Positions 17,188 to 26,387 of a stretch of 64,000 bases of DNA are shown here, in pieces (the stretch's first letter is position 1; each line of letters begins with the position of its first letter). The notes under the pieces are model-generated. The model was not told where the DNA came from. It did no database searches and saw only the letters and a program-made list of their open reading frames with translations. This DNA comes from Chryseobacterium gleum (GTDB taxonomy: Bacteria; Bacteroidota; Bacteroidia; Flavobacteriales_D; Crocinitomicaceae), in assembly GCA_945897565.1 (NCBI GenBank), contig CAMDFN010000005.1, forward strand, positions 1 to 64,000, in the 5' to 3' direction. A program made the position numbers and the translations under genes.

Positions 17188-18082
17188 CCCTATTGACCGC
17201 GATTTATTGCGCCAAGAATTAAACAGCGAACGTTTTTTGCGCACCACGCGCAAAGGCGGCAACGAAATATACCGCGTCAATGCCGAAAATTCACCGGCTG
17301 TTTTGCAAGAAATCGGGCGCTTGCGCGAACTCACCTTTAGAGCTTCAGGTGGTGGCACAGGCGAAGAAATTGACCTAGACGCGCACGATTTTGGCCCCTA
17401 TGCCTATGACCAACTCATTGTTTGGTCCGTAGAAGACCAAGAAATCATCGGCGGCTACCGCTACAAAATCTGTGCAGAGGCCAAAAATGAAAACGGCGCT
17501 TTTGAGCTGTCTACGACCCACTATTTTGAATTCAGTGACTTATTCAAAAACAACTTTTTACCCTACACCATTGAGCTAGGCAGAAGCTGGGTACAGCCCA
17601 ATTTTCAGCCAAATGTCAATCCTAAAAAAGGTTTGTTTGCACTCGATAACATCTGGGATGGTCTAGGTGCCCTCATCCGCTTTTATCCTCAAATCAAGTA
17701 TTTCTTTGGAAAGGTAACCATGTACCCTGATTACGACCGCGAAAGCAGAGATTTCTTGCTACAGTTTTTACACCACTTTTTCCAAGATCCAGACCACCTC
17801 ATTGAAGCCTTTCATCCTTTAGATTTCCGTTCCAGTTCAGACTTTACCTCACTCGTTTCGGGCTTAGACTTCAAGGAAGCGTTCAAAGTGCTCAATCAAT
17901 TTGTGAGAGATCGGGGCACGTTTATTCCGCCGCTCATGAATATTTACATGAACCTCTCCCCTACCATGCGCACCTTCGATACCGCAGTCAATGCCGATTT
18001 TGGTGCGGTAGAAGAAACGGCAATTTTGGTCACGATAGACGACATCTACTTAGAAAAGAAAGAAAGACACCTTGACTTTTGA
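17171..18082 (+). CDS. glsB: GNAT-type N-acyltransferase, likely for glycine/ornithine lipid (GlsB/OlsB-like)
   Basis: 303 residues. The N-terminal 200 residues fit the OlsB/GlsB group of acyl-ACP-dependent N-acyltransferases: RLRELTFRASGGGTG, DQLIVWSVEDQEIIGGYRY, then YTIELGRSWVQPNFQ and LDNIWDGLGALIR. Expected reaction: transfer of a 3-hydroxyacyl chain from ACP to the amino group of glycine or ornithine, giving the lyso-lipid that the preceding gene product completes. Its ATG lies inside the end of that gene (17-bp overlap). It ends 13 bp before the convergent sigma factor gene. Confidence 0.72.
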   Translation: MKTIIDPIDRDLLRQELNSERFLRTTRKGGNEIYRVNAENSPAVLQEIGRLRELTFRASGGGTGEEIDLDAHDFGPYAYDQLIVWSVEDQEIIGGYRYKICAEAKNENGAFELSTTHYFEFSDLFKNNFLPYTIELGRSWVQPNFQPNVNPKKGLFALDNIWDGLGALIRFYPQIKYFFGKVTMYPDYDRESRDFLLQFLHHFFQDPDHLIEAFHPLDFRSSSDFTSLVSGLDFKEAFKVLNQFVRDRGTFIPPLMNIYMNLSPTMRTFDTAVNADFGAVEETAILVTIDDIYLEKKERHLDF

Positions 18083-18095
18083 ACCTATTATAAGT

Positions 18096-18626
18096 TTAGA
18101 GCCAATCGAGGTCTATACGGCCAATTTTTTTCTTGATTTTCAACCTAATTCTAGACAACAACACATCTACATGCTGAAGGCCTAAGCGCTGTTCAATTTC
18201 TTTAGAACTTCGCTTGTACTCGTATTTCATTTTCAAGATCAAGGCCTCCTTTTTATCTACACAACCAAGCGCCTCAAGGTATAAAGCCTGCAATTCCAAT
18301 TCGCGCTGTGGCGCACACTCCTGAGCAGCCAAGACATAGAAGACTGTTGTTTGCTGCCAAACACTGTTTTTCTGCGCCTGATTTTTGCGCAATTGAGAAA
18401 TACAAAAATGCACCAATACTTTTCGCAACCATGCTTTTGATTCAAAGAGATGGCTGTTTTCAGGCTGAAGTTTGGCCAGCTGCGCGTACAAATGGATTGA
18501 AAAATCTTGTAAGACGTCTTGTTGCTGGGCGCCAGTAAAATAGCGTGCAATAATGTGTTTGAAAAACCGCTGCTCCGTTGCGTAGAGGCTTTCAAATTGT
18601 TGGTGGAGGGTACTTGTAGGCTTCAT
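18096..18626 (-). CDS. ECF-type RNA polymerase sigma-70 factor
   Basis: 176 residues, the usual ECF length. Region 2 covers about residues 10-85 (FFKHIIARYFTGAQQQDVLQDF, then AWLRKVLVHFCISQLRK). Region 4 covers about 120-170 (KEALILKMKYEYKRSSKEIEQRLGL, the helix-turn-helix). No anti-sigma factor gene is adjacent. It is transcribed away from porQ across a 78-bp gap. In Porphyromonas gingivalis the ECF factor SigP controls T9SS genes; a similar link here is only suggested by position. Confidence 0.8.
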   Translation of the reverse strand: MKPTSTLHQQFESLYATEQRFFKHIIARYFTGAQQQDVLQDFSIHLYAQLAKLQPENSHLFESKAWLRKVLVHFCISQLRKNQAQKNSVWQQTTVFYVLAAQECAPQRELELQALYLEALGCVDKKEALILKMKYEYKRSSKEIEQRLGLQHVDVLLSRIRLKIKKKIGRIDLDWL

Positions 18627-18704
18627 GTTTTGGCGATATGCAATTATTGTTCCAAAGTTTTTGACACTATTTTTTATTGTATTTTCACAATCTGATTTGA
18701 CGTT

Positions 18705-19757
18705 ATGCGTTTAAAGCTTATGAAATTAATTGGCTTCATCTTATTTGGCTGCGTTTTCAGCGCACAAGCGCAGTACAGCTGGGGAACACACGCGTTTACG
18801 TACCTGAATCAACTCAATAACGCGACAAACGCAGGGGTTGGCGGCAGGTTATACGCACTCAATGACAAAGAAGTTGGGCTCAGCATAGATCAGCCTGGCC
18901 TCCTAGACGCTTCGCTCAACAACCAATACCACACTTCTGTTGGCATTTTACCGAGCGGTGTGCATTACGGCTCGCTGGTGAGCGCTGTAAAAACCAAATG
19001 GGGTGTTTTTGCGCCTTACTTGCGCTACATGAATTACGGCTCTTTTAACCAGACCAACACAGAAGGGCAAGTTACCGGAACATTTAATGCCTTAGATTAC
19101 AACATCGGCACGAGCTATGCCTATACGCCCAATCCTTATTTTAGAATTGGCGCTCAAATCAATCTCCTTGGTTCACATTTAGAACGGTTTAGCGCTTTTG
19201 GATTCTCTACTCACTTTTCAGCACTTTTGGTGCACCCCAATCAACAATTTGTAGCCGCGCTTGGCCTCAGAAATGCAGGCTATATTTTTAAAGACTACAC
19301 ACCGCAAGCCAATTCTGTGCTGCCCCTAGACGTTTATGCAGCTGTTAGTTTCCGCCTAGCGCATGCACCGTTTCGTTTTCATTTGGTAGGGCATTCACTC
19401 AATCGTTCACAAAATATTTGGCTCGATCCAAATGCCACAGCAACCCTAGATCCGCTCACCGGCGATACCATTCCGGTTTACGCACCCAATATTGGAGAAA
19501 AAATTGCGAACCACCTGCATTTTCAGCTCGAACTCATCCCTAAAGGAGCCATTCAAATTCGAATGGGTTTTGATTACAACCGCAGACAACAACTGAAACT
19601 CGATGATTTTCCTGGCCTAGCGGGCTTTTCTTTTGGAACGCGCTTGCACATCAAGCGTTTTGATCTCGACTACGCCGTTCAGTTTTATTCCAAAGCTGGC
19701 AGCATCCAAACCATCGGGCTCAGCACCGATTTAGCGCGTCTTAAAAAGAAAATTTAG
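18705..19757 (+). CDS. porQ: Type IX secretion system outer-membrane protein PorQ
   Basis: 350 residues, with a possible alternative ATG at 18720. Signal peptide ending AQAQ. The mature N-terminus (YSWGTHAFTYLNQLNNATNAGVGG, then LYALNDKEVGLSIDQPGLLD) is the PorQ hallmark, followed by PorV-like barrel strands. PorQ with PorU, PorV and PorZ forms the attachment complex that processes T9SS cargo at the cell surface. Such cargo is encoded in this window at 6413-8014, 28339-30585 and 60613-62820. The stop overlaps the convergent trmN6 stop by 4 bp. Confidence 0.88.
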   Translation: MRLKLMKLIGFILFGCVFSAQAQYSWGTHAFTYLNQLNNATNAGVGGRLYALNDKEVGLSIDQPGLLDASLNNQYHTSVGILPSGVHYGSLVSAVKTKWGVFAPYLRYMNYGSFNQTNTEGQVTGTFNALDYNIGTSYAYTPNPYFRIGAQINLLGSHLERFSAFGFSTHFSALLVHPNQQFVAALGLRNAGYIFKDYTPQANSVLPLDVYAAVSFRLAHAPFRFHLVGHSLNRSQNIWLDPNATATLDPLTGDTIPVYAPNIGEKIANHLHFQLELIPKGAIQIRMGFDYNRRQQLKLDDFPGLAGFSFGTRLHIKRFDLDYAVQFYSKAGSIQTIGLSTDLARLKKKI

Positions 19758-20461
19758 ATTGGCCTGTCATGAAAATGCCCTGCTAGCTTGCGGTAATCTG
19801 CATGATAGCTCCCGTCCAAATCTCGAATAAAATAAGTCCGAACTTTATCTTTTTTGGCATTTCTCTCCAAACACAAAACCCAACGCTTGTCTAATTTTTG
19901 CGCATTCGCATGAAAATGAATTTCTTGCGCACAGTTCCAACCCTGCAATTGACAAAAATCTAGTGTCTGAGCAGCTAGTAAAGGCGGCAAAATAAGCCAA
20001 ATTTGGCCCGCTTCATGACAGCGCAAACAAAGGTCTTGAAGTAAGTCAAAATAAGCAGGTTCAGCCATGTGTTTGGCCTGCTGATCAAGCGCGTGTTGCG
20101 CTGGTAAACTATCGATAAAAAATGGAGGATTCGAGACGACTACATCGTATTTTTGATCCAAAGGCAAGGCAGAAAGTGTGGTTTGAATGGCCTTTAAGCG
20201 GGAAGCATATCTAGAATTTCCAAAATTGAACTGCGCGTCTTGTACGGCGCCTTCGCTCGGATCAATACCTGTGATGTGGACTTCATCAAAGCGAGAAGCA
20301 AGCATTAATGCGATGACACCATTGCCCGTACCTACATCTAGGATTTTCAAGTGCTTATGGGGTATTTGGACGCTCGCACCCAATAAAATAGCGTCCGTAC
20401 TGACCTTTAACGGACTATTCTCTTGACGAACAGTAAAATCTTTAAAGGCAAATACGGCCAT
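19754..20461 (-). CDS. trmN6: tRNA1(Val) adenine-N6-methyltransferase (TrmN6/YfiC)
   Basis: 235 residues from the ATG at 20461. A longer reading to 20518 would sit inside proS and begins with a non-family sequence. The N-terminus FAFKDFTVRQENSPLKVSTDAILLGA is family-typical. Motif I is LDVGTGNGVIALML (SAM binding) and motif IV is VVSNPPFF (N6-adenine methylation). Expected role: m6A37 in tRNA-Val. The start shares one base with the proS stop (TAATG), so translation is coupled. Confidence 0.88.
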   Translation of the reverse strand: MAVFAFKDFTVRQENSPLKVSTDAILLGASVQIPHKHLKILDVGTGNGVIALMLASRFDEVHITGIDPSEGAVQDAQFNFGNSRYASRLKAIQTTLSALPLDQKYDVVVSNPPFFIDSLPAQHALDQQAKHMAEPAYFDLLQDLCLRCHEAGQIWLILPPLLAAQTLDFCQLQGWNCAQEIHFHANAQKLDKRWVLCLERNAKKDKVRTYFIRDLDGSYHADYRKLAGHFHDRPI

Positions 20462-21933
20462 TAATAAGCTTTGGCAAACACAACACGACCTGCTGATGGC
20501 TTCCCTGTGACCATACAAACACCAGGCTCCGGTTGCTGATCAAAAGGAATGCAACGAATGGTGGCTTTGGTCTCTTGCTTGATGCGTTCTTCGGTTTCGG
20601 CAGTGCCGTCCCAATGGGCCAAGAAAAAACCGCCATTTTCAATGTCGATCTTGAATTGTTCGTAAGAATCTATGGTGTGTGTATTGGCAGTGCGGAAATC
20701 TACCGCACGCTGTAAGAGATTTTGTTGAATGTCTTTTAATAGGGACTCAATGACCTCCACTAAATTAGCGAAATCGAGGGTTTCTTTGGATTTGGTATCG
20801 CGACGAGCCACTTCAATTTTGCCGTTCTCGAGATCGCGCGGCCCCATGGCCAAACGCACGGGAACACCTTTGGTTTCGTATTCGGCGAACTTCCATCCTG
20901 GGCGACGGTTGTCGTCGTTGTCGTATTTGAAGCGAATGCCTTTTGCCTTGAATTCTTGTGCCAATTGTTGGAATTTGACATTGATTTGATTGAGCTCTTC
21001 TTCGGTGCGGTAAATAGGCACTCCAACTACTTGAATTGGCGCCAAAGCCGGCGGCACAATAAGCCCTTCGTCGTCAGAATGCGTCATGATAAGCGCACCC
21101 ATTAAGCGTGTGGAAACACCCCAAGAGGTAGCCCAAACGTAGTCTAGCTTGCCTTCTTTATCTGCAAATTTTACTTCAAAAGCCTTGGCAAAATTCTGAC
21201 CAAGAAAATGACTTGTGCCCGCCTGCAAGGCCTTGCCGTCTTGCATGAGGGCTTCAATACAGAGCGTGTCTTCGGCTCCGGCAAAGCGTTCGCTCGCAGT
21301 TTTACGGCCTTTGAGTACTGGCATGGCCATGTAGTTTTCGGCAAATTCTGCGTAGACGTCTAGCATTTGTTCGGCCTCGGCAATCGCTTCTGTTTTGGTT
21401 GCGTGAGCGGTGTGTCCTTCTTGCCACAAGAATTCTGTTGTGCGCAAAAACAAACGCGTGCGCATTTCCCAGCGGACTACATTGGCCCATTGATTGATCA
21501 AGATGGGGAGGTCGCGATAAGACTGTATCCAGTTTTTATAAGAATTCCAGATAATGGTTTCTGAGGTGGGGCGAACGATGAGTTCTTCTTGTAATTTAGC
21601 GTCTGGATCCACAATAATGCCGCTGCCGTCTTCGGCATTTTTGAGGCGATAATGTGTGACCACAGCACATTCTTTGGCAAAGCCGTCGACGTGCGCAGCT
21701 TCTTTACTGAGGTAGCTCTTGGGAATAAAGAGTGGGAAATAGGCATTCGAATGGCCAGTTTCTTTGAATTTGGCATCGAGGACGTCGCGCATGTTTTCCC
21801 AGATGGCATAGCCATAAGGTTTGATGACCATACAACCGCGCACATCGGAGTGCTCAGCGAGGTCGGCTTTATAAACGAGGTCGTTGTACCAGGTTGCGTA
21901 ATCTTCTTGACGGGAGACTTTCTTTTCGGCCAT
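20461..21933 (-). CDS. proS: Prolyl-tRNA synthetase
   Basis: 490 residues. The start at 21933 ([20 protein letters not shown]) is preferred because the longer reading to 21957 runs back into a TATCTTTG -7 box. Class II aaRS motifs: [24 protein letters not shown] (motif 2) and [20 protein letters not shown] (motif 3). Then comes the anticodon-binding domain from about residue 290. The length and the Cys/Gly-containing C-terminus without an editing insert fit the archaeal/eukaryotic-like ProS type common in Bacteroidota. Confidence 0.95.
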   Translation of the reverse strand: MAEKKVSRQEDYATWYNDLVYKADLAEHSDVRGCMVIKPYGYAIWENMRDVLDAKFKETGHSNAYFPLFIPKSYLSKEAAHVDGFAKECAVVTHYRLKNAEDGSGIIVDPDAKLQEELIVRPTSETIIWNSYKNWIQSYRDLPILINQWANVVRWEMRTRLFLRTTEFLWQEGHTAHATKTEAIAEAEQMLDVYAEFAENYMAMPVLKGRKTASERFAGAEDTLCIEALMQDGKALQAGTSHFLGQNFAKAFEVKFADKEGKLDYVWATSWGVSTRLMGALIMTHSDDEGLIVPPALAPIQVVGVPIYRTEEELNQINVKFQQLAQEFKAKGIRFKYDNDDNRRPGWKFAEYETKGVPVRLAMGPRDLENGKIEVARRDTKSKETLDFANLVEVIESLLKDIQQNLLQRAVDFRTANTHTIDSYEQFKIDIENGGFFLAHWDGTAETEERIKQETKATIRCIPFDQQPEPGVCMVTGKPSAGRVVFAKAY

Positions 21934-21954
21934 AGTGTGCTTGCTTTGAAAGCG

Positions 21955-21962
21955 CAAAGATA
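21955..21962 (-). promoter_or_regulatory. -7 promoter element of proS
   Basis: TATCTTTG on the minus strand, an exact TAnnTTTG match, ending 21 bp before the proS ATG at 21933 and 8 bp after the stop of the LTA-synthase-like gene. It implies that proS-trmN6 can be transcribed apart from the upstream genes. No TTG at -33 is seen. Confidence 0.5.
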
Positions 21963-21969
21963 AGCAATT

Positions 21970-23811
21970 CTATGGTAAGCGGGGCTTGGTCGTTTGCGGA
22001 GAACAACGGTTTTGCAACAAACTATTCATGTAGAACTGATACAAGACACTCATTTGTTGGCTCACCTTCGCCTCTTCTTTTGAATAATTGCGCTGTATGC
22101 CGGGGGTCCAGGCAATGGGCAGTAGATTGGTGCCATTATAAATGAAAGACAGTAAATTGCCGTTGTCATAGACCATTTTCTGACCTTGATTGACTTCAAA
22201 ACAAGATGAACCCAATTGATAAGGTGATTTTTCATACCCTAAAAGATCGAGTAGCGTTGGCATGATGTCTATTTGCTGAAAAACAACTCCTTTGGCAGGT
22301 TTAGGAATATCCAGCGCAGGGTGGTAAAAAGCAATTGGAATGTGGTAGCGCCAGTCAAGTGTTTGGAATTGTCGCTGACGGGTTGGGCCAACATGATCAG
22401 CGGTAATCACAAACAAGGTGTTTTTGAACCAAGACTCATTTTGATACCGCTTGAAAAAGCGACGCAGTGAAAAATCAGTGTAAGAAATTGTTTTGCATAA
22501 AGGCTCCGGGCCTTTTTTTAATTTGGCCTTAAACGCAGCCGGTACTTTATAGGGATGGTGTGAACTCAAAGTAAAAATAGTGCTGAAAAAGGGTTGCTTG
22601 ACCTTTTGCAGTTCACTGCCAAAGAAGTGGAGCATATGGTGATCCCAGATACCCCAGTTGCCGTCAAAATGTGCCTGATTCGGATAAGATTCCATGCCTT
22701 TATAGGTATCTACACCAATTGCTTTTGTAAAACTCTTGAAACTCATAGAGCCTTCTTTGGCACCGTGATAAAATGAGGTCTTGTAGCCTTTTGATTTGAG
22801 TATTTGTGGCAGGCTATTGAGTTGATTACTGCAATACGGAGAAAGTATATAAGACTCTGGTAGCCAAGAAGGCATGCCCGCCAAAATGGCAGGAACGGCA
22901 TCCATTGAAGTGCGGCCATTGGCAACGGCATATTCAAAAAACAGACCTTTCTGTAGCAGTGAATCTAGAAAAGGACTGTAAGATTTTGGACTATTTGGGC
23001 CCGCGTAGTTTGTGCCAAAGCTTTCTAAAATCAAGACAACAACATTGGTGTTTTTGGGCAGCGTAGAATGCACTTGTTTGTTTTTGCTTGGCAAAAGACT
23101 TTGCATTGTACGATTTGAATGGATCTTGACCAATTGAGTTGAACCATCATTGGTTGTTTTGAGTACCGTAAAAGCTGTATTGAGCACAATTGGCGCTTGC
23201 TCAAGGCTACTTAGAGCAGTTGCATCTATAATGCCAATTGGGCGCAATTGAACACCTCCTCTTCCCATGACAACTACAAAACCAAATAGCAAAAAATAGC
23301 GCAACCATTGTTGTTTGTTTTTCCAATCAAAATGTATCGCATCAAACTTCTTGATCTGTTGCCATAATAAATAGAACAAGCAAACAAATACCAATGGGAG
23401 CCACCAAAACTCCAGTAAAAATTCTCCAGCTAAGGAGCTCGATTCTGTACCGGTGAGCAGATGTAGGAAATAACTAAAACCCGAACGTTTTTGAGTGTAA
23501 GAAAAATAGGCGATATCCCAACTGTTGAGCACGAGGATCGTAAATGCGAGAACAACCATGTAAAATTTGGCCAGCATTTGGAATGACTTTTTGGCTGTCG
23601 TCCCTAATTTATTGCTGAGCGGATGCAACAATAAGAACAATGGTAAGCTCAGTAGAGCGATTGTAACCAAATCGAAATAGCAACCGATTACAAACAATGA
23701 GGGATCGATTTGCTTGAAAAAGGTAGCGTTTTGCAGTGTGAAAGCTACACGCAAGATGCTCATGCTGGATAATAAGCCAAGAAAAAACTTAAATATGGGC
23801 TTTGCGTTCAA
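21970..23811 (-). CDS. LTA-synthase-like membrane sulfatase/phosphotransferase
   Basis: 613 residues. Five hydrophobic segments fill about residues 5-190. The extracytoplasmic catalytic domain follows from about 245 with alkaline-phosphatase-fold motifs: VVVLILESFG (metal-binding Glu), NGRTSMDA (Thr nucleophile), and VITADHVGPT (Asp-His pair). In LtaS these residues transfer glycerol phosphate; in Gram-negative relatives they move phosphoglycerol or phosphoethanolamine to glycans or lipids. The acceptor here is unknown and teichoic acid is not expected. It starts 4 bp after the E1 stop, so it is in an operon with it. Confidence 0.8.
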   Translation of the reverse strand: MNAKPIFKFFLGLLSSMSILRVAFTLQNATFFKQIDPSLFVIGCYFDLVTIALLSLPLFLLLHPLSNKLGTTAKKSFQMLAKFYMVVLAFTILVLNSWDIAYFSYTQKRSGFSYFLHLLTGTESSSLAGEFLLEFWWLPLVFVCLFYLLWQQIKKFDAIHFDWKNKQQWLRYFLLFGFVVVMGRGGVQLRPIGIIDATALSSLEQAPIVLNTAFTVLKTTNDGSTQLVKIHSNRTMQSLLPSKNKQVHSTLPKNTNVVVLILESFGTNYAGPNSPKSYSPFLDSLLQKGLFFEYAVANGRTSMDAVPAILAGMPSWLPESYILSPYCSNQLNSLPQILKSKGYKTSFYHGAKEGSMSFKSFTKAIGVDTYKGMESYPNQAHFDGNWGIWDHHMLHFFGSELQKVKQPFFSTIFTLSSHHPYKVPAAFKAKLKKGPEPLCKTISYTDFSLRRFFKRYQNESWFKNTLFVITADHVGPTRQRQFQTLDWRYHIPIAFYHPALDIPKPAKGVVFQQIDIMPTLLDLLGYEKSPYQLGSSCFEVNQGQKMVYDNGNLLSFIYNGTNLLPIAWTPGIQRNYSKEEAKVSQQMSVLYQFYMNSLLQNRCSPQTTKPRLP

Positions 23812-23815
23812 GGGG

Positions 23816-25810
23816 TCAGTAGGCCAAAAGTTTGTCGATGGTAGAAAGCAAGCGGCTGCTCGCTAAATATTGTTGTTCGAGGTCTGCGGCAAATGGAACT
23901 GGGGTGTCTAAGGAAGCCACGCGCAAGACGGGCGCATCTAGCTGTGCAAAACAATATTCATTGACCAAAGCCACAACTTCTCCACCGATGCCTGCAGTGA
24001 GGGTATCTTCGTGCAGAACCAATACGCGCCCAGTTTTGCCTGCTGCGGCAATGATGGCTTCTACATCGAGTGGCAATAAGGTGCGCAAATCGAGGATTTC
24101 AAAAGTGTGATCAGGACGCTGAGCCGCGGCATCTAGCGCCCAATGCACGCCCAGGCCATAGGTAATAATGGTGAGGTCTTGGCCTTCTTTGGCGAGCGCT
24201 GCTTTGCCAATTGGTGTGTTGTAATAACCTGCTGGAACTTCGCCTTTTAGGCTGCGGTACAAAAACTTATGCTCAAAGAAAAGAACAGGGTTTGGATCTT
24301 CGAATGCAGCAAGTAAAAGACCTTTCGCGTCTTGCGGATTGGATGGATATACTACTTTCAAGCCTGGGGTGTGTACAAACCAGGCTTCATTGCTTTGCGA
24401 ATGAAAAGGGCCTGCAGCTGTACCTGCTCCTGTAGGCATACGCACCACGACATCTGCGTTCTGACCCCAGCGCCAATGCATTTTGGCTAAATTATTGACA
24501 ATCTGATTGAAACCAACAGTTACAAAGTCGGCAAATTGCATTTCAACCATGGCTTTCATACCAGAAATACTCAAGCCCAAACCGGCGCCAATAATAGCTG
24601 ATTCACAAAGTGGTGTATTGCGAACGCGGTCTTTGCCGAAGATCTCTACAAAACCTTCAGTGACCTTAAAAGCGCCGCCGTATTCGGCGATATCTTGCCC
24701 CATAAGTACTAGCTCAGGATGCTTGTGCATGGCTTCGCGCAAGCCATCTTGAATGGCATCAATAAAGCGCACTTCTGTTGAGGCTTCTGTTGGTGCAACA
24801 GGCTCAAAAGTATGTGGCGCATAGACATCGTTGCGTTCTTGAGCGAGGTCGGGAATAATTTGGGGAGCAGCATTGGCTTGATCAAAAGCATGCTGAATAT
24901 CTTCTTTATATTGTTGTTTGATGCTTTCAATGGTTTGCGCATCGAGCACACCTTCTTGTAGTAGATAGGCTTCGAAGTTGCTCACTGGGTCTTTGGACTC
25001 CCATTCTGTTTGCAGGCCTTCTGGGTAATATTTGGTGCCCGAGGCTTCTTCATGGCCACGCATGCGAAAGGTCATGAGCTCTAAGATGAAAGGACGCGGG
25101 TTTTCTTGAATTTGTGCACGAATTTGACGCACCGTTTCGATGACCGCCAGTATGTTGTTGCCATCTACTTGAATGGCATCCATGCCATAGCCGATACCTT
25201 TATCGATGAATTGCTTGCAGCGGAATTGTTCTGAAGACGGCGTGCTTAAGCCCCAACGGTTGTTTTCTATGGCAAAAATAACGGGGAGCTGCCAAACAGC
25301 AGCTACGTTGAGCGCTTCGTGAAAATCGCCTTCAGACGCACCGCCATCACCAGTAAAAACAAGCGTGGTATCTTGGTTCTTACGGACTTTCGACGACAGC
25401 GCTATGCCATCGGCAATACCTAGTTGGGGCCCTAAATGAGAAATCATGCCCACCAATTTGTGCTCTTGAGTGCCGAAGTGAAAACTGCGGTCACGGCCTT
25501 TGGTGTAGCCGTCGGCTTTACCTTGAAATTGCGCAAACAAGCGCTGTAAGGGTATCTGACGGGTGGTAAAAACACCTAAATTGCGGTGCATCGGCAAAAT
25601 GTATTCGTGCGCAGCCATAGCATAGGCGCAACCTACAGAAACGGCTTCTTGTCCCCAGCCCGAGAACCACTTTGTAATCTTGCCTTGTCTGAGCAAAATA
25701 AGCATTTTTTCCTCGATTATGCGAGGCAATACCAATTGCTTATAAATGGCGATGAGTTCTTCTGTTGCGAAGGAATGTTGTTGGTAATTGATGGGGTCTT
25801 GGTCTGGCAT
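23816..25810 (-). CDS. Alpha-keto acid dehydrogenase E1, alpha and beta subunits fused
   Basis: 664 residues. Residues 1-330 are E1 alpha: the ThDP motif GDGGASEGDFHEALN...ENN, and SFHFGTQEHKLVG. Residues about 345-664 are E1 beta: VLMGQDIAEYGGAFKVTEG, NTPLCESAIIGAGLGLS, and MPTGAGTAAGPFHSQSNEAW. Expected role: decarboxylation of a branched-chain or pyruvate-type 2-oxo acid and transfer to the lipoyl group of E2. The likely E2 is at 57888-59174, far away; no E3 gene is in the window. Start and stop lie 4 bp from both neighbours. Confidence 0.9.
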   Translation of the reverse strand: MPDQDPINYQQHSFATEELIAIYKQLVLPRIIEEKMLILLRQGKITKWFSGWGQEAVSVGCAYAMAAHEYILPMHRNLGVFTTRQIPLQRLFAQFQGKADGYTKGRDRSFHFGTQEHKLVGMISHLGPQLGIADGIALSSKVRKNQDTTLVFTGDGGASEGDFHEALNVAAVWQLPVIFAIENNRWGLSTPSSEQFRCKQFIDKGIGYGMDAIQVDGNNILAVIETVRQIRAQIQENPRPFILELMTFRMRGHEEASGTKYYPEGLQTEWESKDPVSNFEAYLLQEGVLDAQTIESIKQQYKEDIQHAFDQANAAPQIIPDLAQERNDVYAPHTFEPVAPTEASTEVRFIDAIQDGLREAMHKHPELVLMGQDIAEYGGAFKVTEGFVEIFGKDRVRNTPLCESAIIGAGLGLSISGMKAMVEMQFADFVTVGFNQIVNNLAKMHWRWGQNADVVVRMPTGAGTAAGPFHSQSNEAWFVHTPGLKVVYPSNPQDAKGLLLAAFEDPNPVLFFEHKFLYRSLKGEVPAGYYNTPIGKAALAKEGQDLTIITYGLGVHWALDAAAQRPDHTFEILDLRTLLPLDVEAIIAAAGKTGRVLVLHEDTLTAGIGGEVVALVNEYCFAQLDAPVLRVASLDTPVPFAADLEQQYLASSRLLSTIDKLLAY

Positions 25811-25814
25811 TATA

Positions 25815-26363
25815 TTATACTTTTAAACCGCGGACAACGCGTTCTTTGCGTTTGGTGCGCTCTAGTTTTTTCTTCACGATCAATAAATGTGCTGCACGTG
25901 GAGCGCCTCTAGTGAGGTCTACTTTGTATTCGTTGCCGCCGTAGTTGATGCGGGCACCACCTTGCGCCGACCAATCTGCATCCAAATAATAACGACGCAC
26001 ACTTGCGCCATCTGTTTTGGTGGCAAAAGGAATAGCGCGCTGGTCTCCGGTTTCAAAACGAACAAGAATTTGGCCGGCATCGCCGAAGTTTTCAAAAATA
26101 CAGCGCGTTCCGGCAGGAATCACTACGGATTCTGATTGTGAATTGGAACTAGAAACAAGCGCGCCGTTTTGAGTTGTCAGCTCGCTTGATTGCTTGTTGA
26201 TCTGGTTTAAAATAATGGTGTGAGATGTATAAAACTGGACTTGGCGGAGTTTATCTTCGGTATCTAGACTAAATTCGTCTCGGATGGCAGTGGTATAAGG
26301 AATTTTGGTTCCGCATGAGGCCGTAAGGGCCGCAAGAAGGATAAAAAGTGTGAATTGTTTCAT
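25815..26363 (-). CDS. Predicted lipoprotein of unknown function
   Basis: 182 residues with a lipobox (LTASC, Cys17). Residues 30-100 contain a Ser/Gln/Asn-rich stretch. The C-terminal part (RINYGGNEYKVDLTRGAPRAAHLLI, then a KKKLERTKRKERVVRG tail) is beta-rich, ending basic. No family is named. It is the first gene of the leftward run lipoprotein-E1-sulfatase-proS-trmN6. A TAATTTTG -7 box lies 16 bp upstream, facing that of the divergent gene. Confidence 0.65.
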   Translation of the reverse strand: MKQFTLFILLAALTASCGTKIPYTTAIRDEFSLDTEDKLRQVQFYTSHTIILNQINKQSSELTTQNGALVSSSNSQSESVVIPAGTRCIFENFGDAGQILVRFETGDQRAIPFATKTDGASVRRYYLDADWSAQGGARINYGGNEYKVDLTRGAPRAAHLLIVKKKLERTKRKERVVRGLKV

Positions 26364-26369
26364 AGTTGT

Positions 26370-26377
26370 TAAATTTG
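26370..26377 (+). promoter_or_regulatory. -7 element of the rightward unit at 26397
   Basis: TAAATTTG, an exact TAnnTTTG match, 19 bp before the ATG at 26397. The whole intergenic gap is 33 bp. It lies 2 bp from the opposing box at 26380-26387, so the two polymerase footprints must overlap. No TTG at the -33 spacing is visible. Confidence 0.4.
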
Positions 26378-26379
26378 TT

Positions 26380-26387
26380 CAAAATTA
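26380..26387 (-). promoter_or_regulatory. -7 element of the leftward unit at 26363
   Basis: TAATTTTG on the minus strand, an exact TAnnTTTG match, 16 bp before the lipoprotein ATG. A TTG lies 22 bp upstream of it, slightly longer than the usual 19-21 bp. It faces the plus-strand box at 26370-26377. Confidence 0.45.

Noticed and set aside
16354-18082. Hemolysin function, a common database label for this acyltransferase pair
   Set aside because: Both proteins show acyltransferase motifs and no pore-forming features.
21970-23811. Lipoteichoic acid synthesis
   Set aside because: The organism is Gram-negative; only the enzyme fold is shared with LtaS.
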